DNA of 64,000 nt from Imbricaverruca yamaguchii (Eukaryota; Arthropoda; Thecostraca; Neoverrucidae), in assembly GCA_034440575.1 (NCBI GenBank), contig JAOTOL010001661.1, positions 3,008,001 through 3,072,000 on the forward strand, given 5' to 3'. The position numbers and the translations under genes were made by a program. Of the stretch, positions 43,501 through 55,500 are shown in pieces. Each line of letters begins with the position of its first letter. Within the stretch, counting starts at the first letter, position 1. Under the pieces are notes generated by a model. It saw nothing but the letters and a program-made list of their open reading frames with translations, was not told the origin of the DNA and did no database searches.

Positions 43501-46500
43501 GTGGCCGGTCGTGGCCGATCGTGGCCGACCGTGGCCGACAGTGGGCGTCCGTGGGCGTCCGTGGCCGACCGTGGCCGATCGTGGCCGACCGTGGCCGACA
43601 GTGGCCGACCGTGGCCGTCACTGGCCGACCGTGGCCGATCATGACCGACCGTGGCCGGTCGTGGCCGATCGTGGCCGTCCGTGGCCGACAGTGGGCGTCC
43701 GTGGGCGTCACTGGCCGACCGTGGCCGACCGTGGGCGCCCGTGGCCGACCGTGGGCGTCCGTGGCCGACCGTGGGCGTCCGTGGCCGACCGTGGCCGACA
43801 GTGGCCGACAGTGGCCGACCGTGGCCGACCGTGGCCGACAGTGGCCGACCGTGGCCGTCAGTGGCCGACCGTGGCCGATCGTGGCCGGTCGTGGCCGGTC
43901 GTGGCCGGTCGTGGCCGACCGTGGCCGATCGTGGCCGACGTGGGCGTCCTGGCCGTCACTGTCCGTCACTGGCCGACGTGGCCGACCGTGTGGTTGGCAG
44001 GAGACCTCGCGCGTTGTGTGTGGAGCAAAGCTTTGTCCGTCGTGTGTCTCCCGACGACTATCTCACCACCGTCGCCTCAGTGCGTTCCAATGAGTCTTCC
44101 CGCTACGTTATTGTGGTTATTCCCTCGTGTTGATCTTCAAGCCAATCACACCATGTTTTTTATGGCTCGTGTGTATCGTCACGATACCTTCCTCTTTGTA
44201 CTGTGATGATTCTCCCTCATCTTGATTGTGATGATCCATCCTCAGGTGTGTTGTTGTGATCACCTATCATGTGTTTTTTTGGGCCCCCCTTTTTTTTTTT
44301 GGGGTTTTTTTTTCTTATATTGAAGGGACACCTTGTCATGTGCATTGTAGCTTACCCTGTGTGTTGTAGCGACTCTTTACCATGTGTACTGTATTGACTC
44401 CCTGCCCGGGGTATTGTAGTATTCCCTCACCAGGTGTATTGTAGCGACCCTTTACAATGTGAGGCATAGTGTCTCCTTGCCAATGTACAGCGTGTATTCT
44501 AATGCCACCTCCTTGGGTGTGTGCAGTGGTGACTCCTTCCACATATGTGGTCTTATTTGACCTTCCTCTAGGTGTGTCAAGGAAGCCTTTCTTATTTTGT
44601 TAGCCAGAGCAGTCCAGCACTGACTCAGCCATGCCCCAGATTGACCTTAATATTTCCCTGACTGACCTAAATATTCCCCAGCCTGCCCCAACTATTTCCC
44701 AGCAGTGACCCAGCTATGCTTCAGACTGACTCAACTATTCCCCAGACTAACGAAGCTATTCCCCAGCAATGCCTCAAACTAACCCAGCAGTGCCACAGAC
44801 TGACCCTGATATGCCCCATACTGACCCAACCTTTCCCCAGACTGGCCCAGTTATGTCCCAGACTGACCCAGCTATACCCCAGCAACGACCCAGCTCTGTT
44901 TAATACAACGAAGAATGGCTCTTAGGTGCTCCTGGGTTTTAGACATAGCGTGAGACGAAAAATACGACCCTCAATATACCAGGAGGTGCTGACTTTACAT
45001 CAAAAGTAGCGTTAGGGATTATGCTATATTACTCAACGTTTCGGGGCCATCGTCAGGAGTGGCGATGACCCCTGACTTTCTCCTGACAATGGCCCCTGGC
45101 CGAAACGTTGAGTAATATAGCATAATCCCTAATGCTACTTTTGATGTAAACTCAGCACCTCCTGGTATATTGAGTGTCGTACATTTCGTCTGACCCAGCT
45201 ATGTCCAAGACTGATCCAGCTATGCTCCAGATTGGCCAAGCTATGCCCCAGGCTGACCCAACTCTGACCCAGCTATGCCCCAGACTGACCAGTGCCCTAG
45301 GAGTGACCCAGCTGTGCCCCAGACTGACCAGTGCCCCAGCAGTGACCTGGCTGCGCCCCCGACTGACCCAGCTCAGCGTCTGAGTGACGCCAGCTGCACT
45401 GTGCGACAGTGTCGGCGCTGGCGGCCGGCAAGTTCGGCACCATCGTCAGCGGCTCGTGGGACTGCAGCGCGCGCGTCTGGCTGGGCCAGAAGTGCGTGCT
45501 GACGCTGAGCGGGCACAGCGCCGCCGTGTGGGCGGTGGCCATCCTGCCCGGCTCCGGCCTGGTCATCAGCGGCTCGGCCGACACCACCATCATCGCCTGG
45601 AAGACGGGCAAGCAAATACAGAAGTTCACCGGTGAGACCGCCGTGGGGATGTTCAGAATCGGAGGCAGAGGTGGCTCCGATGAGCTTGGCGCACCAAATA
45701 TTTTTTACTTTTGCCAGACGTCAAGACTTCCCAGATATTTAGACTTTTGCCAGATATCAAATTATAAGAGCCCAATTATCGCGGGTGCATCGTTGTGAGC
45801 TGGCATTGTTTCAAATTAGATGTTGTTTTCAAAAACGTTTTGGAGGTATTCCCCTATCGTTTTTTTAAAGCTATTTATTGTCAAATTGGTTGCAGTGATG
45901 CTGTCCATGTTTGTTTCAGTTAATTGTTCACGAAGCCATCTAGTGAGCAAAAGTGCAAGCGTGTATGGCATCCGCGTTTCCTCATCATGTTTTTTTCTGG
46001 CAACTGTGCCAAATTAATGCAAATGCAAGCTAGGCAAGTTCCTTTGATACCATAGTCACATGCCCTGGTACAAGGAGAGTCTGGCGATCTGCCCACGCCT
46101 TTGGATCCACTCGTTCACGCTTGCTTGGCCTGTTCGAGTTCAGTGATATTGGTATCATTCTGTTTCACTGCTTCATCCATTTGCGTTAAACCCCTGTGCA
46201 TTTTTCTTAAGATAATACATGACGCACGTCAGTTGATGCACATTGTACATCCCCCTCTGGTCCCACGAGATGAGCTTCTTGGCATAATGCGATTGACGTT
46301 CCTCTCACCATGGAATTCGTGCATTTTAGCCTTTTCTACACTCCTGGTTTTTGTGGTTTATTGTAATGCCAAAGATGGGATTTATCTTGTTTACGAGGGA
46401 ATTAAATGTGGGTGCATGCTGTTGTCATTATTACCTAGCAGCAACAATTGAATGTCACATGCATAGCATGATCAATCATTATAGATATACATCTATTCAC

Positions 46501-49500
46501 TAAAATTATGGAGATATCCTTAGTTTCTGGCATCCAAATTCATTTAAAGTTTTTCCATAATTCATTCAAACTGCCGAAAAGGAAGTATTTTGTGCATGAA
46601 TCAGAGCAACCTGCTGTAGCCAAATTGATGCCAATATAATACGCGTCTAGGTGCGCTGGGTGAACCAGCACAATGGTTAAAAGTACAGTGACCTCGAGCC
46701 TCGGTGCCTTTCAGCCGTAGGCGTATTGTTGTGACCTTGTTCAGTCACGCACATTCACATAGGTACACATAGCTCAAATGATTCCAGATGTAGTACTTTG
46801 AACCAGTGGCATAGGAATAGGTGCAAAGGCCCCTATGTGATTTCTGCATGCAGCTCCTAAACGGTTGGGAGTTAATCCTGAAGTTTGGGGAATTTACCTC
46901 GTATTTTTTATTATATGGTATGGACGTTTTTCAAATCTTACTTTTGGCGGGGGCTGTCAATTCACGCATTTTTCATCAGGTGCATTGGCAATGATTGATA
47001 TTAGCTGCTTTTGGAAGTTCTTGCTTGCTTTACATCGATCTGTTCATGAAGGAAGGTTTCAGGCATGGCTAAAAATAGTGACGTATTTTGTCCGGACTTC
47101 ATATCGAAGCGCATGCATAGCGGTTGCCTAAAAAATTGGGTGGAAGTTTTTGACATCCTTGGGACATGTTTAAAGTGTGTCCTATCAGGGACGAACCAAG
47201 CGAATGTTTTTTAAAGGCATTTTATTCGGGCGTTCCTTTTTATAGGTCAGTAAGTTTAGTTCGTATTTCTATAGAGTTGCAAGGATTTTCCACCCCGTAC
47301 TTTTCCCCCTCGTTACGTCAGTGAAGAAAACTTACAAGCTTTTTCGAGGAAAATGAAGTTCTCTAATTTTCCAATTCGTGTGTTGATAGATGCATCATTG
47401 GACTTGTCAACCTTTGATTGATGATGTTGCTTGCATTTCACTGTTTCACTGACGATGTTATGGGCGTTGCATGACCCATGTAGTCGATGCGCCCCTAAAC
47501 TCCAATAACCAACCAACCTGAACTTGTTACTATTGGCAATGTTACTATTTTATCACCATTTGTTCATACAATTTGACGATTCACTGTTTCTGCCATCATG
47601 ACAGTATTATTTAGATCGATGGTCACTATCTTATTTTTACACGGAGAAATGCCACATTTTCTAATTCGAGGCATAAGAAGTAAGAATTCCATATAACAAT
47701 TCCCAAATTGTATGTGCTTTGAACTCGCCTCTGATTTGACAAAATCAACATGTTCTCACTTGAACTGAAATATTGATGCATAGTCTGAAGAATGATGGCA
47801 GATTTCACTAAATAGGTTTTAAAATGTAGAAACAGTGGTGTAGAAATGTTCTGATTACTCATGTCCCTTTTGGCTTTTTTCTGTGTATTACATTTTGGAG
47901 ATTTTCAAGGAAATGTGGCTCGCCTATTATGAGAGTGCTAAAACAAAAATTTAAATTGCCATTGTAGGATCGAATCTGAGGCGCTGGGATACCAACCAAG
48001 CTTTGTGCTTTTGTCATCTGGTACGGATGGTAGGTGCTGGTTATGGTACGAGGTGGGTGGAACATATTCCAGCCTGCACAGTTTTCTCAGGTTTGACTGC
48101 GGTTCCAAGCTTTGGTGGATCAAATAATAGTCCTCTGAGTGCGAGGAGGACGAGTGTGAAGTAGTTGACCACGTAGCTACTGGTGTATCCTGCGTCTGCT
48201 TGCAGGCCACACGGACTGTGTGCGCGGGCTGGCACTGCTCTCAGAGGACGCGTTCCTGTCGTGCAGCAACGACGCCACCATCCGCCACTGGAACATCAAC
48301 GGCACCTGCCTGCGCACACTCTACGGCCACTCCAACTTTGTGTACAGGTCAGCAGCCTTGGTGTGCAGGTCAGCAGCCCTGGTGTACAGGTCAGCAGCCT
48401 TGGTGTGCAGGTCAGCAGCCTTGGTGTACAGGTCAGCAGCCTTGGTGTGCAGGTCAGCAGCCCTGGGGTACATATCAGCAGCCTTTGTGTGCATGTCACC
48501 TACTTCTGTGCACAGGCTGGCACCTCCTGTGTATGCAGGTCATTCACCTCTGTGTGCAGGCCAGAGTCCTTTGTGTACAGGTCGTGTCTCAGCGCCGTGC
48601 CTTGTGTGTCTCAGTGTGTCTCAGTGTGTCCCAGCACGTCTGGACCAGTGCGTCCTCCGGTGACGGTGTTCCCCAGTACTTGTCAGTGTTGCAGTGTGTG
48701 CCACTGTGTCTCAGTGTTTCCCAGGGTATGTCGGTGTCCCAGTGTGTGTCAGTGGTCCCCAGTACGTGTCGGTGTTGCAGTGTTTCCCAGTACGTGTCGG
48801 TGTTGCAGTGTGGCCGTCCTACCAAACGGCTGTGACGTGTTGCAGTGTGGCCGTCCTACCGAACGGCTGTGACGTGTTGCAGTGTGGCTCAGTGTTCCCC
48901 AGTACGTGTCGGTGTTGCAGTGTGGCCGTCCTACCAAACGGCTGTGACGTGTTGCAGTGTGGCCGTCCTACCAAACGGCTGTGTCTGTGTTGCAGTGTGG
49001 CCGTCCTGCCGAACGGCTGTGTCTGTGTTGCAGTGTGGCCGTCCTACCGAACGGCTGTGACGTGTTGCAGTGTGGCTCAGTGTTCCCCAGTACGTGTCGG
49101 TGTTGCAGTGTGGCCGTCCTACCAAACGGCTGTGTCTGTGTTGCAGTGTGGCCGTCCTGCCGAACGGCTGTGACGTGGTGTCGGCCGGCGAGGACCGCAC
49201 GGTCAGAGTGTGGCGCGACGGCGGCCTGGCGCAGACCATCCACCTGCCCGCACAGTCGGTCTGGGCAGTCGCCTGCCTGCAGAACGGCGATATAGCGGCC
49301 GGCTCCAGGTTAGTTGCGCATCACTCCAGGTCAGTCATCGCACGCTCTGGGTCAATCACTGTCTGCTCCAGGTCAGCCACTGTCCGCTCTAGGTCATACA
49401 CTGTCCGCTCCAGGTCAGCCACCGTCCGCTCCAGGTCAGCCACCGTCCGCTCCAGGTCAGCCACCGTCCGCTCCAGGTCAGTCACCATCTGCTCCAGGTC

Positions 49501-52500
49501 AGTCACCGCCCGCTCCAGGTCGGCAACTGTTCGCTCCAGGTCAGTCACCATCTGCTCCAGGTCATTCACCATCTGCTCCAGGTCAGTCACCGCCCGCTCC
49601 AGGTCAGCAAATGTTCGCTCTAGGTCAGTCACCATCTGCTCCAGGTCAGTCGCCGCCCGCCCCAAGTCAGTTATCATCTAAGGACAGCGGTGGTACGTTT
49701 CAGGGTGGTGTTCTGTGTGTACAGCGATGGTGAGCTGTATGTACAGTGACGATATCCTATGTTTTCAGCAGCGATGGTCTGTATGTGCAGTGACGGTGTT
49801 CTGGGTGTACAGCAGCAGTAGTTTGTGTGTACAGTGACAGTGCTCTGTGTGTGCCCTACCCTCAGCGACGGCGTGTGCCGCGTATTCAGCGCAGTGCCCG
49901 AGCGACAAGCGCCGGCCGACGCACAGGCCGCCTACCAGCAGGAGGTGTCCAGCACGCAGATGACCAAAGCCGACCTCGGCGGATATAAGGTACGGCCGCC
50001 AGCTCTTCTACAACGGTCGTTCGTCGCTCGCTGTCCTCAGCATCCAGCACACACGCTGGCCGTGCTCATAATAAGAATGAACCTGCCTATTATACCCATA
50101 ATAAGGTTCGTGTACGACGCATTAGACTGCTGAGTCATTCACGTCGCCAATTCGTTAAGCCTATTTGGCTCGGGTGGACTCGGCAGTCCCATCCCTTGTT
50201 TCGAACCCATAATTTTCCGAACAATTGAGCGCCCTATACAAATATAAACGTTTCATCACGCACACCGAAGGGAGGCGGGGCAGAATCCACTGAATCATCT
50301 TTTTTTCGACGATATCTCTTACACGAGAGGGGATATTGTAATGGAATCCTGGGACTGCTTGAAATTTATAAGTGCATCCTATGAAAATATTTTTTTTAAT
50401 CCATTGGTAAATATAGGAATTCCGGGGATTCGAAGTTCACCGACCGGCCTCCAAGCGCCCAAGGTCACAAATGTTTCGTCGGTGCGGTGGCCCGGCGACA
50501 CATTTTTATTTGACCCTGAAGTCGTTGACCTAAGGTCATACAATATATGCTGCCTCGGTCCACCACAGTTGTAAGCCCTCCACTTCTAGTTTCGGTAATT
50601 TCCGAGATCTTGAGACGGTGTTGAATCGCCCTCCTCCGGTGCGCGTCATGTGACAGGTCCTCCGGCGCTCGTGTCAAAACAGAGTTGAGCCGCGCTATCG
50701 GTGGCCCACAATACATTTTTTAAGTGGGTCAAGGTTTCCTCACGCGACTCTGTAAACCAGGTGTCGGACCTGCCCGGCTCTGTATGTAGGTCAGTCAGCT
50801 GCTGTACTCCTGACGCGTACCGTACACCAGGTGTCGGATCTGCCCCACTCTGTATGTAGGTCAGTCAGCTGCTGTACTCCTGACGCGTCCTGTACACCAG
50901 GTGTCTGACCTGCCCGGCTCGGTATGTAGGTCAGTCAGCTGCTGTACTCCTGACGCGTCCCGTACACCAGGTGTCGGACCTGCCCGGCTCTGTATGTAGG
51001 TCAGTCAGCTGCTGTACTCCTGACGCGTCCCGTACACCAGGTGTCTCACCTGCCTGGCTCTGTATGTAGGTCAGTCAGCTGCTGTACTCCTGACGCGTCC
51101 CGTACACCAGGTGTCGGACCTGCCCGGCTCTGTATGTAGGTCAGTCAGCTGCTGTACTCCTCACGCGACCATGTACACCAGGTGTCGGACCTGCCCGGCT
51201 CTGTATGTAGGTCAGTCAGCTGCTGTACTCCTCACGCGTCCCGTACACCAGGTGTCGGACCTGCCCGGCTCTGTATGTAGGTCAGTCAGCTGCTGTACTC
51301 CTGACGCGTCCCGTACACCAGGTGTCGGATCTGCCCGGCTCTGTATGTAGGTCAGTCAGCTGCTGTACTCCTGACGCGTCCTGTACACCAGGTGTCGGAC
51401 CTGCCCGGCTCTGTATGTAGGTCAGTCAGCTGCTGTACTCCTGACGCGTCCTGTACACCAGGTGTCGGACCTGCCTGGCTCTGTATGTAGGTCAGTCAGC
51501 TGCTGTACTCCTGACGCGTCCCGTACACCAGGTGTCGGACCTGCCCGGCTCTGTATGTAGGTCAGTCAGCTGCTGTACTGACGCGTCCCGTACACCAGGT
51601 GTCTGACCTGCCTGGCTCTGTATGTAGGTCAGTCAGCTGCTGTACTCCTGACGCGTCCCGTACACCAGGTGTCGGACCTGCCCGGCTCTGTATGTAGGTC
51701 AGTCAGCTGCTGTGCTCCTGACGCGTCCCGTACACCAGGTGTCGGACCTGCCCGGCTCTGTATGTAGGTCAGTCAGCTGCTGTACTGACGCGTCCCGTAC
51801 ACCAGGTGTCGGACCTGCCCGGCTCTGTATGTAGGTCAGTCAGCTGCTGTGCTCCTGACGCGTCCCGTACACCAGGTGTCTGACCTGCCCGGCTCTGTAT
51901 GTAGGTCAGTCAGCTGCTGTACTCCTGACGCGTCCCGTACACCAGGTGTCGGACCTGCCCCACTCTGTATGTAGGTCAGTCAGCTGCTGTACTCCTGACG
52001 CGTCCCGTACACCAGGTGTCTGACCTGCCTGGCTCTGTATGTAGGTCAGTCAGCTGCTGCACTCCTCACGCGACCCTGTACACCAGGTGTCTGACCTGCC
52101 CGGCTCTGTATGTAGGTCAGTCAGCTGCTGTACTCCTGACGCGTCCTGTACACCAGGTGTCGGACCTGCCCGGCTCTGTATGTAGGTCAGTCAGCTGCTG
52201 TACTCCTGACGCGTCCTGTACACCAGGTGTCGGACCTGCCTGGCTCTGTATGTAGATCAGTCAGCTGCTGTACTCCTGACGCGTCCCGTACACCAGGTGT
52301 CGGATCTGCCTGGCTCTGTATGTAGGTCAGTCAGCTGCTGTACTCCTGACGCGTCCTGTACACCAGGTGTCGGACCTGCCCGGCTCTGTATGTAGGTCAG
52401 TCAGCTGCTGTACTCCTGACGCGTCCTGTACACCAGGTGTCGGACCTGCCCGACTCTGTATGTAGGTCAGTCAGCTGCTGTACTGACGCGTCCCGTACAC

Positions 52501-55500
52501 CAGGTGTCGGACCTGCCCGGCTCTGTATGTAGGTCAGTCAGCTGCTGTACTCCTGACGCGTCCCGTACACCAGGTGACGGACCTGCCCGGCTCTGTATGT
52601 AGGTCAGTCAGCTGCTGTACTCCTGACGCGTCCCGTACACCAGGTGACGGACCTGCCCGGCTCTGTATGTAGGTCAGTCAGCTGCTGTACTCCTGACGCG
52701 TCCCGTACACCAGGTGTCTGACCTGCCCGGCTCTGTATGTAGGTCAGTCAGCTGCTGTACTCCTGACGCGTCCCGTACACCAGGTGTCGGACCTGCCCCA
52801 CTCTGTATGTAGGTCAGTCAGCTGCTGTACTCCTGACGCGTCCCGTACACCAGGTGACGGACCTGCTCGGCTCTGTATGTAGGTCAGTCAGCTGCTGTAC
52901 TCCTCACGCGACCATGTACACCAGGTGTCGGACCTGCCCGGCTCTGTATGTAGGTCAGTCAGCTGCTGTACTCCTGACGCGTCCCGTACACCAGGTGTCG
53001 GATCTGCCCGGCTCTGTATGTAGGTCAGTCAGCTGCTGTACTGACGCGTCCCGTACACAAGGTGTCGGACCTGCCCGGCTCTGTATGTAGGTCAGTCAGC
53101 TGCTGTACTCCTCACGCGACCCTGTACACCAGGTGTCGGACCTGCCCGGCTCTGTATGTAGGTCAGTCAGCTGCTGTACTCCTGACGCGTCCCGTACACA
53201 AGGTGTCAGACCTGCCCGGCTCTGTATGTAGGTCAGTCAGCTGCTGTACTCCTCACGCGACCCTGTACACCAGGTGTCGGACCTGCCCGGCTCTGTATGT
53301 AGGTCAGTCAGCTGCTGTACTGACGCGTCCCGTACACCAGGTGTCGGACCTGCCCGGCTCTGTATGTAGGTCAGTCAGCTGCTGTACTGACGCGTCCCGT
53401 ACACCAGGTGTCGGACCTGCCTGGCTCTGTATGTAGGTCAGTCAGCTGCTGTACTTCTGACGCGTCCCGTACACCAGGTGTCGGACCTGCCTGGCTCTGT
53501 ATGTAGGTCAGTCAGCTGCTGTACCCCTGACGCGTCCCGTACACCAGGTGTCGGACCTGCCCGGCTCTGTATGTAGGTCAGTCAGCTGCTGTACTCCTGA
53601 CGCGTCCCGTACACCAGGTGTCGGACCTGCCCGACTCTGTATGTAGGTCAGTCAGCTGCTGTGCTCCTGACGCGTCCCGTACACCAGGTGTCGGACCTGC
53701 CCGGCTCTGTATGTAGGTCAGTCAGCTGATGTACTCCTGACGCGTCCCGTACACCAGGTGTCGGATCTGCCCGGCTCTGTATGTAGGTCAGTCAGCTGCT
53801 GTACTCCTGACGCGTCCCGTACACCAGGTGTCGGATCTGCCCGGCTCTGTATGTAGGTCAGTCAGCTGCTGTACTCCTGACGCGTCCCGTACACCAGGTG
53901 TCGGACCTGCCCGGCTCTGTATGTAGGTCAGTCAGCTGCTGTACTCCTGACATGTCCGTACACCAGGTGTCGGACCTGCCCGGCTCTGTATGTAGGTCAG
54001 TCAGCTGATGTACTCCTGACGCGTCTCGTACACCAGGTGTTTGACCTGCCCGGCTTTGTATGTAGGTCAGTCAGCTGCTGTACTGACGCGTCCCGTACAC
54101 CAGGTGTCGGACCTGCCCGGCGCGGAGGCTCTGCTGGCGCCCGGCCACCGGGAGGGTCAGACTGTGATGGTGCGGGAGGCGGACGGCAGCGTCACCTGCC
54201 ACGTGTGGTCGGCCTCGAGCCAGCTGTGGAACAAGGTCGGCGACGTGGTCGGCGCGTCCGGCGGCTCCACCGACACGTCGGGCAAGGTGCTGCACGACGG
54301 GAAGGTGAGCTCCTGGCGTAGGGCTCACGCTGAGTCAGCCCACAGCACGATCAGACACTGACGAGGTGTGCCCCTGCAAAGGTGATGCCCGATATAGTGG
54401 AACGCTGGTAAGGCTGCGCCCAACATGATGGGAGGCTGGTAAGGCGGGCCCCACATGATGGGAGGCTGGTAAGGCGGGGCAGAACATGGTAGGAAGCTTG
54501 CAAGGCGTGGCCGAGCATGGTGGGACGCTGGTAAGGCGGGGCACAATATGGTGGAAGACTGACAAGGTGAAGCGTTTTGAAGATGAGGAATCGTCGAGCC
54601 CAACGTGGTGATGCCTCATAGATGAGAACTGGAAACCGCGATAGGACCTCAGCAACAATTTGGGAAGATGTCACGCTCAGAGATGGTAGTGTTAGGACTC
54701 TGCCCGACGGTGAGGTAAGGGGACGTTTTGGACTGGTATGGTGCAGTGGTGGCATTCAGGACTGCACCAACGAGTGAGTCATGTGGTTACAAGTTTCTTG
54801 CATTTGCTGGTTCGAACCGTTCACGGTGGATGGCGTATTTTCTGTTTAGGAATCCGTGAAGCAATGTGACCTTGTAGTTGGGCACCATGCCGTCCGCACC
54901 AGGCGACAGAACGGTCGCCGAGCATCCGGGGACGAGTAGTCTAGGGGTAAGTTTCCCGTCTCACAATCGAAAGATTGTGGGTCCGGGTATCACCTGTCGC
55001 TACTTTTCGCCCGTGACAAATAGGCGTGAGAGATTGGCGACGCCACACGACTGGACGGGTCGTAGAACCAATAACGGTATGGCGTATGGCTATGTTGCCG
55101 AACTGACCAGCAGCCTGACCAGTAGCGCTGCCACGTCCTCTCACCTGCTCTCCGTTCGCCGCAGGAGTACGACTACGTGTTCACGGTGGACATAAAGGAG
55201 GACTCGCCGCCACTCAAGCTGCCCTACAACGTGTCGGAGGACGCGTGGGCGGCCGCGCAGCGCTTCATCCACCAGCACGACCTGAGCCAGGCGTTCCTCG
55301 ACCAGGTGGCCAACTTCATCATCAAGAACAGCGGCGGCGCCGGTTCGGCGGCGCCACCGGCCAACGCGGCGCAGTACTCCGACCCGTTCACCGGTGAGGC
55401 TGCCGTGGGGTGTCTTGAGCAGCGATGGCGCACGTGGCGCGCCAGCTGCTGTTGTGCGCATGACGTACCCGGTAGTAGACGTGTGTGGCTTCGCGTTCGT

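Noticed and set aside
43025..44206. 393-codon Trp/Arg/Pro-rich frame
   Set aside because: The first 47 codons are PLAA exon 2; the rest reads through the donor into a 10-bp intronic array.
50745..54103. CRISPR-like array of regular 70-bp direct repeats
   Set aside because: There are no unique spacers; units are contiguous, and the context is a eukaryotic intron.
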